From Roseiconus nitratireducens (GTDB lineage: Bacteria; Planctomycetota; Planctomycetia; Pirellulales; Pirellulaceae), in NCBI RefSeq assembly GCF_008629675.1, contig NZ_VWOX01000003.1, positions 558,001 through 622,000 on the forward strand: a DNA stretch of 64,000 nt. The letters run 5' to 3'. A model generated the notes under the pieces. The model was not told the origin of the DNA. It ran no database searches and saw only the letters and a list, made by a program, of their open reading frames with translations. Positions 57,084 to 64,000 of this stretch are shown here, in pieces. The translations under genes were made by a program, and so were the position numbers. Each line of letters starts with the position of its first letter. The stretch's first letter is position 1.

Positions 57084-60000
57084 ATGAAACGATCTCATTC
57101 CCCACTGCGACGTCTGACTTTTGATGCCTTGGAGAGCCGCCGGTTGTTGGCCGCTCAGATCAGTGAATTACTGGTCGACCCGCTGTTTGGCGACAAAGAC
57201 GAAGTTCAAATGGTCGAGCTTCGCGGGGCTCCCCAGCAAACCCTCTCTCAAGGTACCTACCTGGTCATCGCCAGCGAGCGGACCACGGACTTTGGCAAAA
57301 TCCACGGAATCTTTGATCTGAGCGGGTTGTCGTTCGGATCCAACGGATACCTGGTTCTTTTGGAGCAGAACAGCCCGCACCAGGTAGACGGTGCTGCCAA
57401 CGTCTTGGTTTCCACCGAACCGGGATTCGGCGGTTTGCCCGGAGACATCTATTCCGATTCGCACAGTTTAAGTGACCGCATCGACTTCATCATCGGAGCC
57501 AACGGCTACTTCCTGGTCGAGTCGTCGACGCCGCCGGTGTTGGGGGAAAGCATTGATGCAACCGCCGATGGGGTGATCGATCCGGTTCAATCGGGCGTCT
57601 GGAACGTGCTGGATTCGATTTCCCTGCACCCCTTCGTCGGACGTGGCGAGCGGGCGCTAGGCGATGTGGTGTTTGCCGAAATCGGTTCCACCGATCCGAA
57701 CATCCAGACGCGGGACGGCGTCTCCCTGGTAGCGACCGAAGGCTTTGGTTACGCCGCGCGGGTCGGCGAGTCCACTGGCAGCACGCCGGCCGACTGGATT
57801 GCCAGCACGGTGGTCGACGAAAGTGAACCCACCGACACCGAACCCCGTTGGGCGGTCGCCGACAACTTGTTTGGCGTTCCCAGTCAATACGCGTTCTCCG
57901 GACGTGACCTGGATCACGTCGGAGGCCCCAACTTCGTTGGCGGTGTCCGCGGAATTGTCACCAACCGCGACAGTGGACAACCGATCGAAGGGGCAACGCT
58001 GTTCGCCGATACCAACCAGAACGGGTTGCGTGACAACCTGACCTTTGTCGTTGAACCCGATGCGGCCGTCCCGGAAGTGATTCCGGTCGACAACTTCGGA
58101 AACGAGACCGAAGACTACCCGCTGATCAACGCCTACCCCGGTGTGACGATCACCAACTACTCGCTGGACTCCTTTCCCTCGTCGGCGGTCACTTCCGAAC
58201 GGGAAGCAGATTTCCCCAACAAGCTGGTGAACCGGATCTTTGCGACCGGGGGCATCGCCTGGTTCAGCAATAGTGGCGTGCTGCGATTCGATTTCTACGA
58301 TCCCGTCAACGCGGTCACCATCGAAGCGATCGGAAGTGACAACAGCCTCTCGCCGGTGTACGGCCGCATCGAAGCCTACAACGCGGCCGGCGAACTGTTG
58401 GCCACGGACCTGAGTTCGCGATTGATCGACAGCCAGCGAGAAATGATCGGCGTGTCGACCGGACAAGACAACATCGCGTACGTGTATGCCTATTCCGACG
58501 AGGACGAAGGCGATGGAGGACCCTTTGGGCGGTTCGATCACCTAACGTATTCACAATACGAACTGGCGGCTCAAACCGACTCCGACGGCTATTACGAACT
58601 GACCAACCTGTTCCCGGGCACGTACGAAATCCAACCGCTGGGAACGTCGCTGCGTGGTCCAGCATTCACCCACCAGGTGACCCGCTACGAGCACGCGGTG
58701 GCCGATTTTGAACTCGGCCCCAACCGGGCTCCCGAGATCCAGGCGGCCACCTTCGCGTTGCCGGAAAACTCCACCGCCCAAACCGTGGTCGGCCAAATCA
58801 CCGCCACCGACCCGGACGGTGATCCGATCTCATTCTCGTTCCAGGAACCCAATTCGGACTTCTTGATCGACGCCTCGACCGGTGAGATCACGGTCGCGGA
58901 GAACGCGTCACTGAACTTCGAATCCTCGGCAACGCGAACACCGACCGTGGTGGTTGCCGACGGCGACGGATTGAGCGTTTCTCGGCAAATCACGATCACG
59001 CTGTCCGACGTCAATGACGCCCCCGTTTTGGACTCGGCGACGATCAACGTGGCGGAGAACTCAAACGGACAACTGCACCAGTTGCAGGTTTCCGATGACG
59101 ACGCTTCCCAGGGTCACACGTTTCTGCTGGTCGGTGGAACCGCCGAAAGCCTGGTGGAGATTACCGACAGTGGACAGGTCATGCTGCGTGACGGCGCCGA
59201 ACTGGATTTTGAATCCGGATCGGAGTACACCCTGGTCGTCCGCGTGACCGACGACGGACAGCCCGCGTTGTTCGACGAACAAACGATCACATTGGCGATC
59301 AGCGACGTCAACGAACCTCCCGTTCTGGTGTCCAACGCCTTCACGATTGATGAGAACGCGGTCGGATCGTTGGGACAGATTGCGGTCGAAGATCCGGATG
59401 CGAACCAATTCCTTTCGTTCACACCGATCGGTGGAACCGGCGTGGACCTGATCGACGTGACCGCCACGGGCGAGCTGATGCTGAAGGACGGCCAGATTCT
59501 GGACTTCGAATCGACGCCCGAACTAACGCTGCTGGTGCGGATCGCCGACAACGGCCTGCCCAGCGAAAGCGTCGAAGAAACCATCACGGTGACGCTTGTC
59601 GACGTCAACGAACCCCCGGCCGTGCTGGCGGAGATCGATCCGCAATCGGCGACGACCGGGTCGATGTTCCAGTTTGGCCTGCCGCCTTCCTTTGCGGAGG
59701 ATCCCGAAGGATCGGCTTGGACGGTGCAAGCCACCATTGCCGGTGAAACGCTTCCCAATTGGCTGCAGTTCGACCCGTCGTCAATGACCATGGAAGGCAT
59801 CCCGACCTCCTTTGACTTCGGAACCATCGAAGTCACGCTGCGGGTCTATGAGACCGGCGCTCCGGAAATCGCCTCGGAAGTGACGTTCCCGCTGACGGTC
59901 GACTTGAGCAACACGCCGCTCTACAACGCGACCACGCCGCAAGATGTCAACGGCGACCGGCTGATTTCACCGATCGACGCCTTGCGAGTGATCAACTACA

Positions 60001-60263
60001 TCGCCCGCACCGCCAACGCCTCGGTGGACAGTTCGGTCCGTCTGGAAGCGTTCTATGACGTGACGGGCGATAATCTGGTCAGCCCGATCGATGCGTTGCG
60101 CGTGATCAACGAATTGGCGCGGCGTGCGGCCGAACAGGGCGGGTCGGAAGGTGAGTCGACGGCCGCGAACGTGACGTCCGATTTCCTGAGCGGGCCAGGA
60201 TCCGCTTTCGAATCCGACGATCACGATGACGCGTTGTTGCGATTCCTGGACGAAGCGGTCTGA
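57084..60263 (+). CDS. Large secreted surface protein with cadherin-like and dockerin-like repeats
   Basis: 1059 residues. The N-terminus is basic and contains LTFDALESRRLLAAQ, a LEPR-XLL-type motif. Residues ~25-280 contain a lamin-tail-like region (SELLVDPLFGDKDEVQMVEL), then a CnaB/SdrD-like segment (GIVTNRDSGQPIEGATLFADTNQNG). Three cadherin-like domains (from ~545; APEIQAATFALPENS, DVNDAPVL, DVNEPPVL) and a He_PIG-like Ig domain follow. Two dockerin-like loops lie at ~955-1025 (DVNGDRLISPIDALRVINYI; DVTGDNLVSPIDALRVINEL), and the acidic tail ends DDALLRFLDEAV. It is probably displayed on or released from the cell surface for Ca-dependent adhesion. Confidence 0.9.
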   Translation: MKRSHSPLRRLTFDALESRRLLAAQISELLVDPLFGDKDEVQMVELRGAPQQTLSQGTYLVIASERTTDFGKIHGIFDLSGLSFGSNGYLVLLEQNSPHQVDGAANVLVSTEPGFGGLPGDIYSDSHSLSDRIDFIIGANGYFLVESSTPPVLGESIDATADGVIDPVQSGVWNVLDSISLHPFVGRGERALGDVVFAEIGSTDPNIQTRDGVSLVATEGFGYAARVGESTGSTPADWIASTVVDESEPTDTEPRWAVADNLFGVPSQYAFSGRDLDHVGGPNFVGGVRGIVTNRDSGQPIEGATLFADTNQNGLRDNLTFVVEPDAAVPEVIPVDNFGNETEDYPLINAYPGVTITNYSLDSFPSSAVTSEREADFPNKLVNRIFATGGIAWFSNSGVLRFDFYDPVNAVTIEAIGSDNSLSPVYGRIEAYNAAGELLATDLSSRLIDSQREMIGVSTGQDNIAYVYAYSDEDEGDGGPFGRFDHLTYSQYELAAQTDSDGYYELTNLFPGTYEIQPLGTSLRGPAFTHQVTRYEHAVADFELGPNRAPEIQAATFALPENSTAQTVVGQITATDPDGDPISFSFQEPNSDFLIDASTGEITVAENASLNFESSATRTPTVVVADGDGLSVSRQITITLSDVNDAPVLDSATINVAENSNGQLHQLQVSDDDASQGHTFLLVGGTAESLVEITDSGQVMLRDGAELDFESGSEYTLVVRVTDDGQPALFDEQTITLAISDVNEPPVLVSNAFTIDENAVGSLGQIAVEDPDANQFLSFTPIGGTGVDLIDVTATGELMLKDGQILDFESTPELTLLVRIADNGLPSESVEETITVTLVDVNEPPAVLAEIDPQSATTGSMFQFGLPPSFAEDPEGSAWTVQATIAGETLPNWLQFDPSSMTMEGIPTSFDFGTIEVTLRVYETGAPEIASEVTFPLTVDLSNTPLYNATTPQDVNGDRLISPIDALRVINYIARTANASVDSSVRLEAFYDVTGDNLVSPIDALRVINELARRAAEQGGSEGESTAANVTSDFLSGPGSAFESDDHDDALLRFLDEAV

Positions 60264-60265
60264 TT

Positions 60266-60366
60266 CAGGGCTCCGTCACGCACAGCGTGACCTACAGGTG
60301 CTGATCCAGGGCTCCGTCACGCACAGCGTGACCTACAGGTGCTACGTCACGCACCGCGTGACGGGC
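60266..60366. repeat. Tandem hairpin repeat (GTCACGC/GCGTGAC), three units
   Basis: Two identical 37-bp copies (60266-60302 and 60307-60343) start CAGGGCTCCGTCACGC and end CTACAGGTGCT. A third partial one (GTCACGCACCGCGTGAC) follows at 60346. Each forms a hairpin with stem GTCACGC/GCGTGAC. They lie between the convergent surface-protein and thiG genes and could slow or end transcription. Confidence 0.85.
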
Positions 60367-60407
60367 CGAGCTTGCGTTGCGGCTTTGAGGAGTCTGCAGC
60401 GGGACGG

Positions 60408-61286
60408 TCAAGATGAGGCTTGACTGCCGTAGGGACGCGTGCTGATGACCCCTTCGCTGGGGCTGGAGGCGGTTCCGTACAGACGCTTGGGGATCCGTCC
60501 GGCCAGGAACGCGTTCCGGCCCGCGATGGCCGCGTGCCGCATCGCCGTCGCCATTCGTACCGGATCACGGGCGTGGGCGATGGCCGTGTTGAGCAAGACG
60601 GCGTCGCCACCGAGCTCGAACGCCTGACTGACGTCGCTCGCTGTCCCCACGCCGGCGTCAATGATCACGGGGTAGTCCGGATCGTCTTCCTTCAAATACT
60701 CCAAAATGATCCGCAGATTGTTCGGGTTCAGCAGCCCTTGGCCGCTGCCGATCGGGCTTCCGGCCGGCATCACGCTGGCGGCCCCCGCCTGTTTCAAACG
60801 CTGGGCGGTCACCGGACAGTCGCTGGTGTAGCAGAGCACCTGAAAGCCTTCGGCGGTCAACTCGCGACAAGCGGTCACGGTTTCGGCGGGGTCGGGTAAC
60901 AGGGTCTTGCTGTCGCCAAGCACCTCCAACTTGACCCAGTCGGATCCCGGATTGCCCAGGGTGCGAAGGATTTCGCGGCCCAGCTTGGCCGCCCGGATCG
61001 CGTCGGCGGCGGTGTAGCAACCGGCTGTATTGGGCAGCAACGTGTAACGGTCCAGGTCGATGAAGTCCAAAATGTTCTGGCCGCCGCGCTCATACAACTT
61101 TTCCCGGCGGACGGCAACGGTCACGCAGTCCGCACCGGAGGCTTGCAGCGAATCCCGCATCTGCTCCATCGTGTCGTAACGCCCGGTGCCGACGATCAGT
61201 CGGCTGCCCAGGGTGTGGTGTCCGACACGCAGAGCCGGTTGGTCGACGTCGGTGGCGGTGGGATCTTGATCCGATGCGATGGACAC
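60408..61286 (-). CDS. thiG: Thiazole synthase
   Basis: 292 residues if started at GTG 61286; the frame is open to 61499 without a better start, so the N-terminus is uncertain. ThiG builds the thiazole ring of thiamine from DXP, dehydroglycine and ThiS thiocarboxylate. Motifs: [42 protein letters not shown], the Schiff-base Lys in [34 protein letters not shown] and [18 protein letters not shown]. It lies downstream of thiS on the same strand, with ~270 bp of unexplained DNA between. Confidence 0.94.
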   Translation of the reverse strand: MSIASDQDPTATDVDQPALRVGHHTLGSRLIVGTGRYDTMEQMRDSLQASGADCVTVAVRREKLYERGGQNILDFIDLDRYTLLPNTAGCYTAADAIRAAKLGREILRTLGNPGSDWVKLEVLGDSKTLLPDPAETVTACRELTAEGFQVLCYTSDCPVTAQRLKQAGAASVMPAGSPIGSGQGLLNPNNLRIILEYLKEDDPDYPVIIDAGVGTASDVSQAFELGGDAVLLNTAIAHARDPVRMATAMRHAAIAGRNAFLAGRIPKRLYGTASSPSEGVISTRPYGSQASS

Positions 61287-61556
61287 GATGATTCCGGGGT
61301 TGATGAAAAAGGACGTCGAGACGGAAGACGTGGCAACGGCGTCGCGGAGTGCGCGACAAGTGGTTCTCGCCGTACCTTGAGTTCTCGCCGCAACTTCAAA
61401 CGGCGGACGACCGACCAGCGGACAACCAACCGCCTGGCGTCGAACACGGCGGACAGTGTTCGTCGGAAAGTGCGCGTCGGACGCAGCCGAAGGGGCCATC
61501 GCCGATCACCGGCTGACCGGTATGGACCGCAAGCCCCGCTTGCCGACGACGGACGC

Positions 61557-61760
61557 TCAACCGCCCCCGACCAGCGTCACGACTTCCACTTCATCACCGG
61601 CGTGGACCGTCACGGCGGAATAGTCTTCGCGGGGCACCACATCCGAATTCAGCTCCACGGCCAAATAATTCGGCGGCACCTCCACGGTGTCAAGCAACCG
61701 CTCGACGGACATTTCGCCTTCGATCTCGACGGCCTTGCCGTTGACGGTGATGGTAATCAT
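61557..61760 (-). CDS. thiS: Sulfur carrier protein ThiS
   Basis: 67 residues with the beta-grasp fold pattern (ITITVNGKAVEIEGEMSVERLL; YLAVELNSDVVPREDY; GDEVEVVTLVGGG). The C-terminal Gly-Gly, made into a thiocarboxylate after adenylation, donates sulfur to the thiazole ring through ThiG. An isomerase-like gene precedes it by 47 bp on the same strand and may be co-transcribed. No TPP riboswitch could be recognised upstream. Confidence 0.92.
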   Translation of the reverse strand: MITITVNGKAVEIEGEMSVERLLDTVEVPPNYLAVELNSDVVPREDYSAVTVHAGDEVEVVTLVGGG

Positions 61761-61807
61761 CGATTCTGCAGTGCCTTTCAGTCCAGTGCCTCTCAGTCCA
61801 GTGCCAC

Positions 61808-62812
61808 TCAGTCGTTGGCGTCATCGAACGCGGCGTCGAAGGCACGGGTGCTGGGGGAGAAATCCAGCTTCTTGGTGAACGCACACGCTTCGGCGGCACC
61901 GAATTCCCGATCCATCCCGCTGTCTTCCCATTCGATCGACAGCGGCCCGTTGTAACCGAGATCGTTCAGGGCGCGAATGATTTCTTCAAAATTCACACCC
62001 CCGCGACCCGGACTGCGGAAATCCCAGCCTCGACGCGGGTCCCCGAAATTCAGGTGGCTGCAATTGATCCCACTCATTCCGTCCAAAGTGACCAAGGCGT
62101 CTTTGATGTGGACGTGATAAATGCGGTCATGGAATCGTCGCAGAAATTTGACCGGATCGACGCCCTGCCAGATCAGGTGACTGGGATCAAAGTTGAAACC
62201 GAACTCGGGGCGATGGTCCAAGGCTTCCAGCGCCCGTTCGGCGGTGTAGATGTCGAAGGCGATTTCGGTCGGGTGCACTTCCAGGGCGAATCGAACGCCG
62301 CACTCTCCAAACACATCCAGGATCGGGTTGAACCGCTCGGCCAACAGGTCGAACCCGGCATCGATCATGCTGGGCGGCACGGGGGGGAAAGAGTACAGCA
62401 GGTGCCAAATGCTGCTGCCGGTGAAGCCGTTGACGACTTCGACGCCGAATTTCTGGGCCGCTTTGGCCGTGTTCTTCAGCTCCTCGGCGGCCCGCTGGTT
62501 GACGCCGTCCGGGTCGCCATCGCCCCAGACGTAGTCAGGCAGAATCGCCTGGTGACGCTCGTCGATGTGATCCAGCACGGCCTGACCGGCCAGGTGAGCG
62601 CTGATGGCATGGCACTGCAGCCCGGCCTGATCGAGGGCTTCCCGCTTGTTGTCGCAGTAGTCGTCCTCGGCCAACGCCTTGTCGACCTCAAAGTGGTCCC
62701 CCCAGCATGCCAGTTCGATGCCGTCGTATCCAAAACCCTTCGTTTTTTGCACCATTTCGGTAAACGGCAGGTCGGCCCACTGGCCGGTGAACAAGGTGAC
62801 GGGGCGCGCCAT
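61808..62812 (-). CDS. Sugar phosphate isomerase/epimerase-like TIM-barrel protein
   Basis: 334 residues. The xylose isomerase-like fold is shown by [70 protein letters not shown] and [13 protein letters not shown], which together supply the Glu, Asp and His metal ligands typical of the superfamily. The family acts on sugars, inositols or related compounds; the substrate is unknown. No signal peptide. GGAG lies 7 nt before ATG 62812. thiS follows 47 bp downstream. Confidence 0.9.
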   Translation of the reverse strand: MARPVTLFTGQWADLPFTEMVQKTKGFGYDGIELACWGDHFEVDKALAEDDYCDNKREALDQAGLQCHAISAHLAGQAVLDHIDERHQAILPDYVWGDGDPDGVNQRAAEELKNTAKAAQKFGVEVVNGFTGSSIWHLLYSFPPVPPSMIDAGFDLLAERFNPILDVFGECGVRFALEVHPTEIAFDIYTAERALEALDHRPEFGFNFDPSHLIWQGVDPVKFLRRFHDRIYHVHIKDALVTLDGMSGINCSHLNFGDPRRGWDFRSPGRGGVNFEEIIRALNDLGYNGPLSIEWEDSGMDREFGAAEACAFTKKLDFSPSTRAFDAAFDDAND

Positions 62813-63219
62813 GGAGAGCTCCAGGAAAAAAGAGTTCGGGGGGAAGGGGAATCAGTCGGGGATCCCGGCGGCACCTATTTTGCGCAGCGGCCGGTCAACG
62901 CTGCAACAACCCCCAATCGACCGGAAATCCAAAGAGCGGCGTGATCATCGCGATTCAGCGCGTGCGCCGGCGATCGCGTGGACACCGCGTGGCGACACCG
63001 CCGGCACCGCCGCTCATTCGGCCCCGGCATCGATCCGTGTCCGGCCGCCGGTGAGGACCGCGGGGGACAATTCAATGCAAATGCCGGAAAAACTCTGTTC
63101 GGCACGGGCGTTTGCGACGACCGAGTCCATTGAGAGATGCCGCCTTTGACATAGAATGAACGGACGCCACGCGGTATTCTGCAGTCGCTTCCTCTTCCCC
63201 TTTTTGCTCTGGCTTTCCC
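62813..63219. other. Divergent intergenic region, isomerase / pilT
   Basis: 407 bp upstream of both genes. Short frames overlap here but have no binding sites or recognisable motifs. Promoters for both neighbours should lie within; I could not assign them. Confidence 0.4.
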
Positions 63220-64000
63220 ATGGCCCACAACAACGGCAAATCGGCTCCGGCCGCCCCTCGCGTCCCCGCTTCCACCACCGCGGACGCGGTCAAGACGCGG
63301 CTGCGTGAAAGTTTGCTGAAACAGAAGGAGGAGCTGGAGGTCGACAAGATCTTTCGCGCCCTGGTCAAACTGGAGGGCAGCGACTTGCACTTGAAGGTCG
63401 GTCAGCCGCCGATGGTCCGGATCGGTGGAGAACTGAAACCGCTCAATCGCGGCCCCATCGACTCCGAAGAAATGGTCGACCTGCTGCTGCCGATGATGGA
63501 CGAGCGGAACCTGCTGATCTTCGAAGAGGAGGGCGGTGCCGACTTCGCCTACCTGTGCGAGGTCGACGGGGTGCGTTGGCGATTCCGAGTCAACATGCTC
63601 AAGTCGCTCGGCAACATCGGTCTGGTTGCCCGGCGGATCAACAACTTCATCCCTGATTTCCGAGGGTTGTTCCTGCCGGATTCGATCGAGCAGTTGTGCC
63701 ACTTCGACCAGGGCATGATCCTGCTGGCGGGGGTGACCGGTAGTGGGAAGAGTACGACGATCGGATCGATGCTGAACTACGTCAACACGATCTACCGCAA
63801 GCACATTCTGACCCTGGAGGATCCGATCGAGTTCATCTTCACGGAGGACAAGTGTCTGATCAACCAGCGTGAAGTCGGCCAGGACGTCAAGAATTTCGGC
63901 ATCGGCATGAAGCACGCCGTGCGGGAAGACCCGGACATCATCCTGGTGGGCGAGCTCCGGGACGAAGAGACCTTCATGACCGCGATCCACGCGGCGGAAA
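63220..64000 (+). CDS. pilT: Type IV pilus twitching ATPase PilT-like, 3' end missing
   Basis: 260 codons are present, running off the window. After a ~45-residue Ala/Pro/Lys-rich N-terminus comes IFRALVKLEGSDLHLKVGQPPMVRIGGEL, the PilT/PilU N-terminal domain. The ATPase core follows with Walker A GVTGSGKS (171-178), LEDPIEFIF (Asp box), and HAVREDPDIILVGELRD (Walker B). PilT powers pilus retraction. The ATG at 63220 is the only good start. PilU-like or GspE-like alternatives are possible until the C-terminus is seen. Confidence 0.9.
   Translation, partial: MAHNNGKSAPAAPRVPASTTADAVKTRLRESLLKQKEELEVDKIFRALVKLEGSDLHLKVGQPPMVRIGGELKPLNRGPIDSEEMVDLLLPMMDERNLLIFEEEGGADFAYLCEVDGVRWRFRVNMLKSLGNIGLVARRINNFIPDFRGLFLPDSIEQLCHFDQGMILLAGVTGSGKSTTIGSMLNYVNTIYRKHILTLEDPIEFIFTEDKCLINQREVGQDVKNFGIGMKHAVREDPDIILVGELRDEETFMTAIHAAE

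Noticed and set aside
61761-62813. TPP riboswitch for thiS/thiG
   Set aside because: I looked for the conserved CTGAGA and ACCTGAT-type blocks upstream of thiS and the isomerase gene and found none.

Overview
The window looks like chromosomal DNA of a planctomycete, most likely a member of the Pirellulaceae (Rhodopirellula/Stieleria-like). Clues are the high GC content, three sulfatase genes, two separate pairs of ECF sigma factor and Ser/Thr kinase, giant secreted proteins with an N-terminal LEPR-XLL-like motif and C-terminal dockerin-like repeats, a PQQ-type propeller protein, and genes scattered on both strands with little operon structure. The genus is an inference. I saw no rRNA, tRNA or CRISPR array.

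Layout. 1-18 kb is mainly housekeeping: the end of a DapA-family gene, ribosomal protein S1 (rpsA), rpiB, aroC, two exported hypothetical proteins, pyrK, a nuclease-like protein, pyrE, an L,D-transpeptidase, ilvN-ilvC, a DUF4254 protein and a class 2 pyrD. 18-31.4 kb is an accessory block: an AraC regulator facing a sulfatase broken by an in-frame amber codon, an amidohydrolase, a secreted propeller-like protein, a PQQ propeller, and a cluster of MFS exporter, SDR, hydroxynitrile-lyase-like cupin and a second AraC regulator. 31.6-43.6 kb has a membrane protein, a ~2270-residue beta-helix surface protein with eight internal super-repeats, and a kinase fused to SRPBCC, DUF5939-like and degenerate cyclase modules, beside an ECF sigma factor. 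43.7-48 kb has a gene remnant, an autoregulated membrane protein/winged-helix regulator pair, ispH and a B12-type radical SAM gene. 48.3-56.7 kb holds two sulfatases around a REP-associated tyrosine transposase (RAYT) in arrays of its probable REP substrate, followed by a tightly coupled ECF sigma - kinase - ankyrin/acyltransferase operon. 57-64 kb has a second large cadherin/dockerin surface protein, thiG and thiS, a sugar-phosphate isomerase-like gene and the start of a pilT-type ATPase.

The intergenic regions are unusually rich in palindromic repeats. The main family reads GTAG plus a hairpin with loop GCCA, occurs at six or more sites, and clusters around the RAYT gene. There are also a 93-bp family (two copies), a ~145-bp MITE-like family with TTCACCCTCC termini (three copies) and several smaller hairpin families.

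The strongest leads are the RAYT/REP system, the kinase-SRPBCC-pseudocyclase fusion, the sigma-kinase-ankyrin-acyltransferase operon and the repeated CTTTG-N5-CAAAG operator. All functions are inferred from reading sequences and remembered family motifs; no searches were run.
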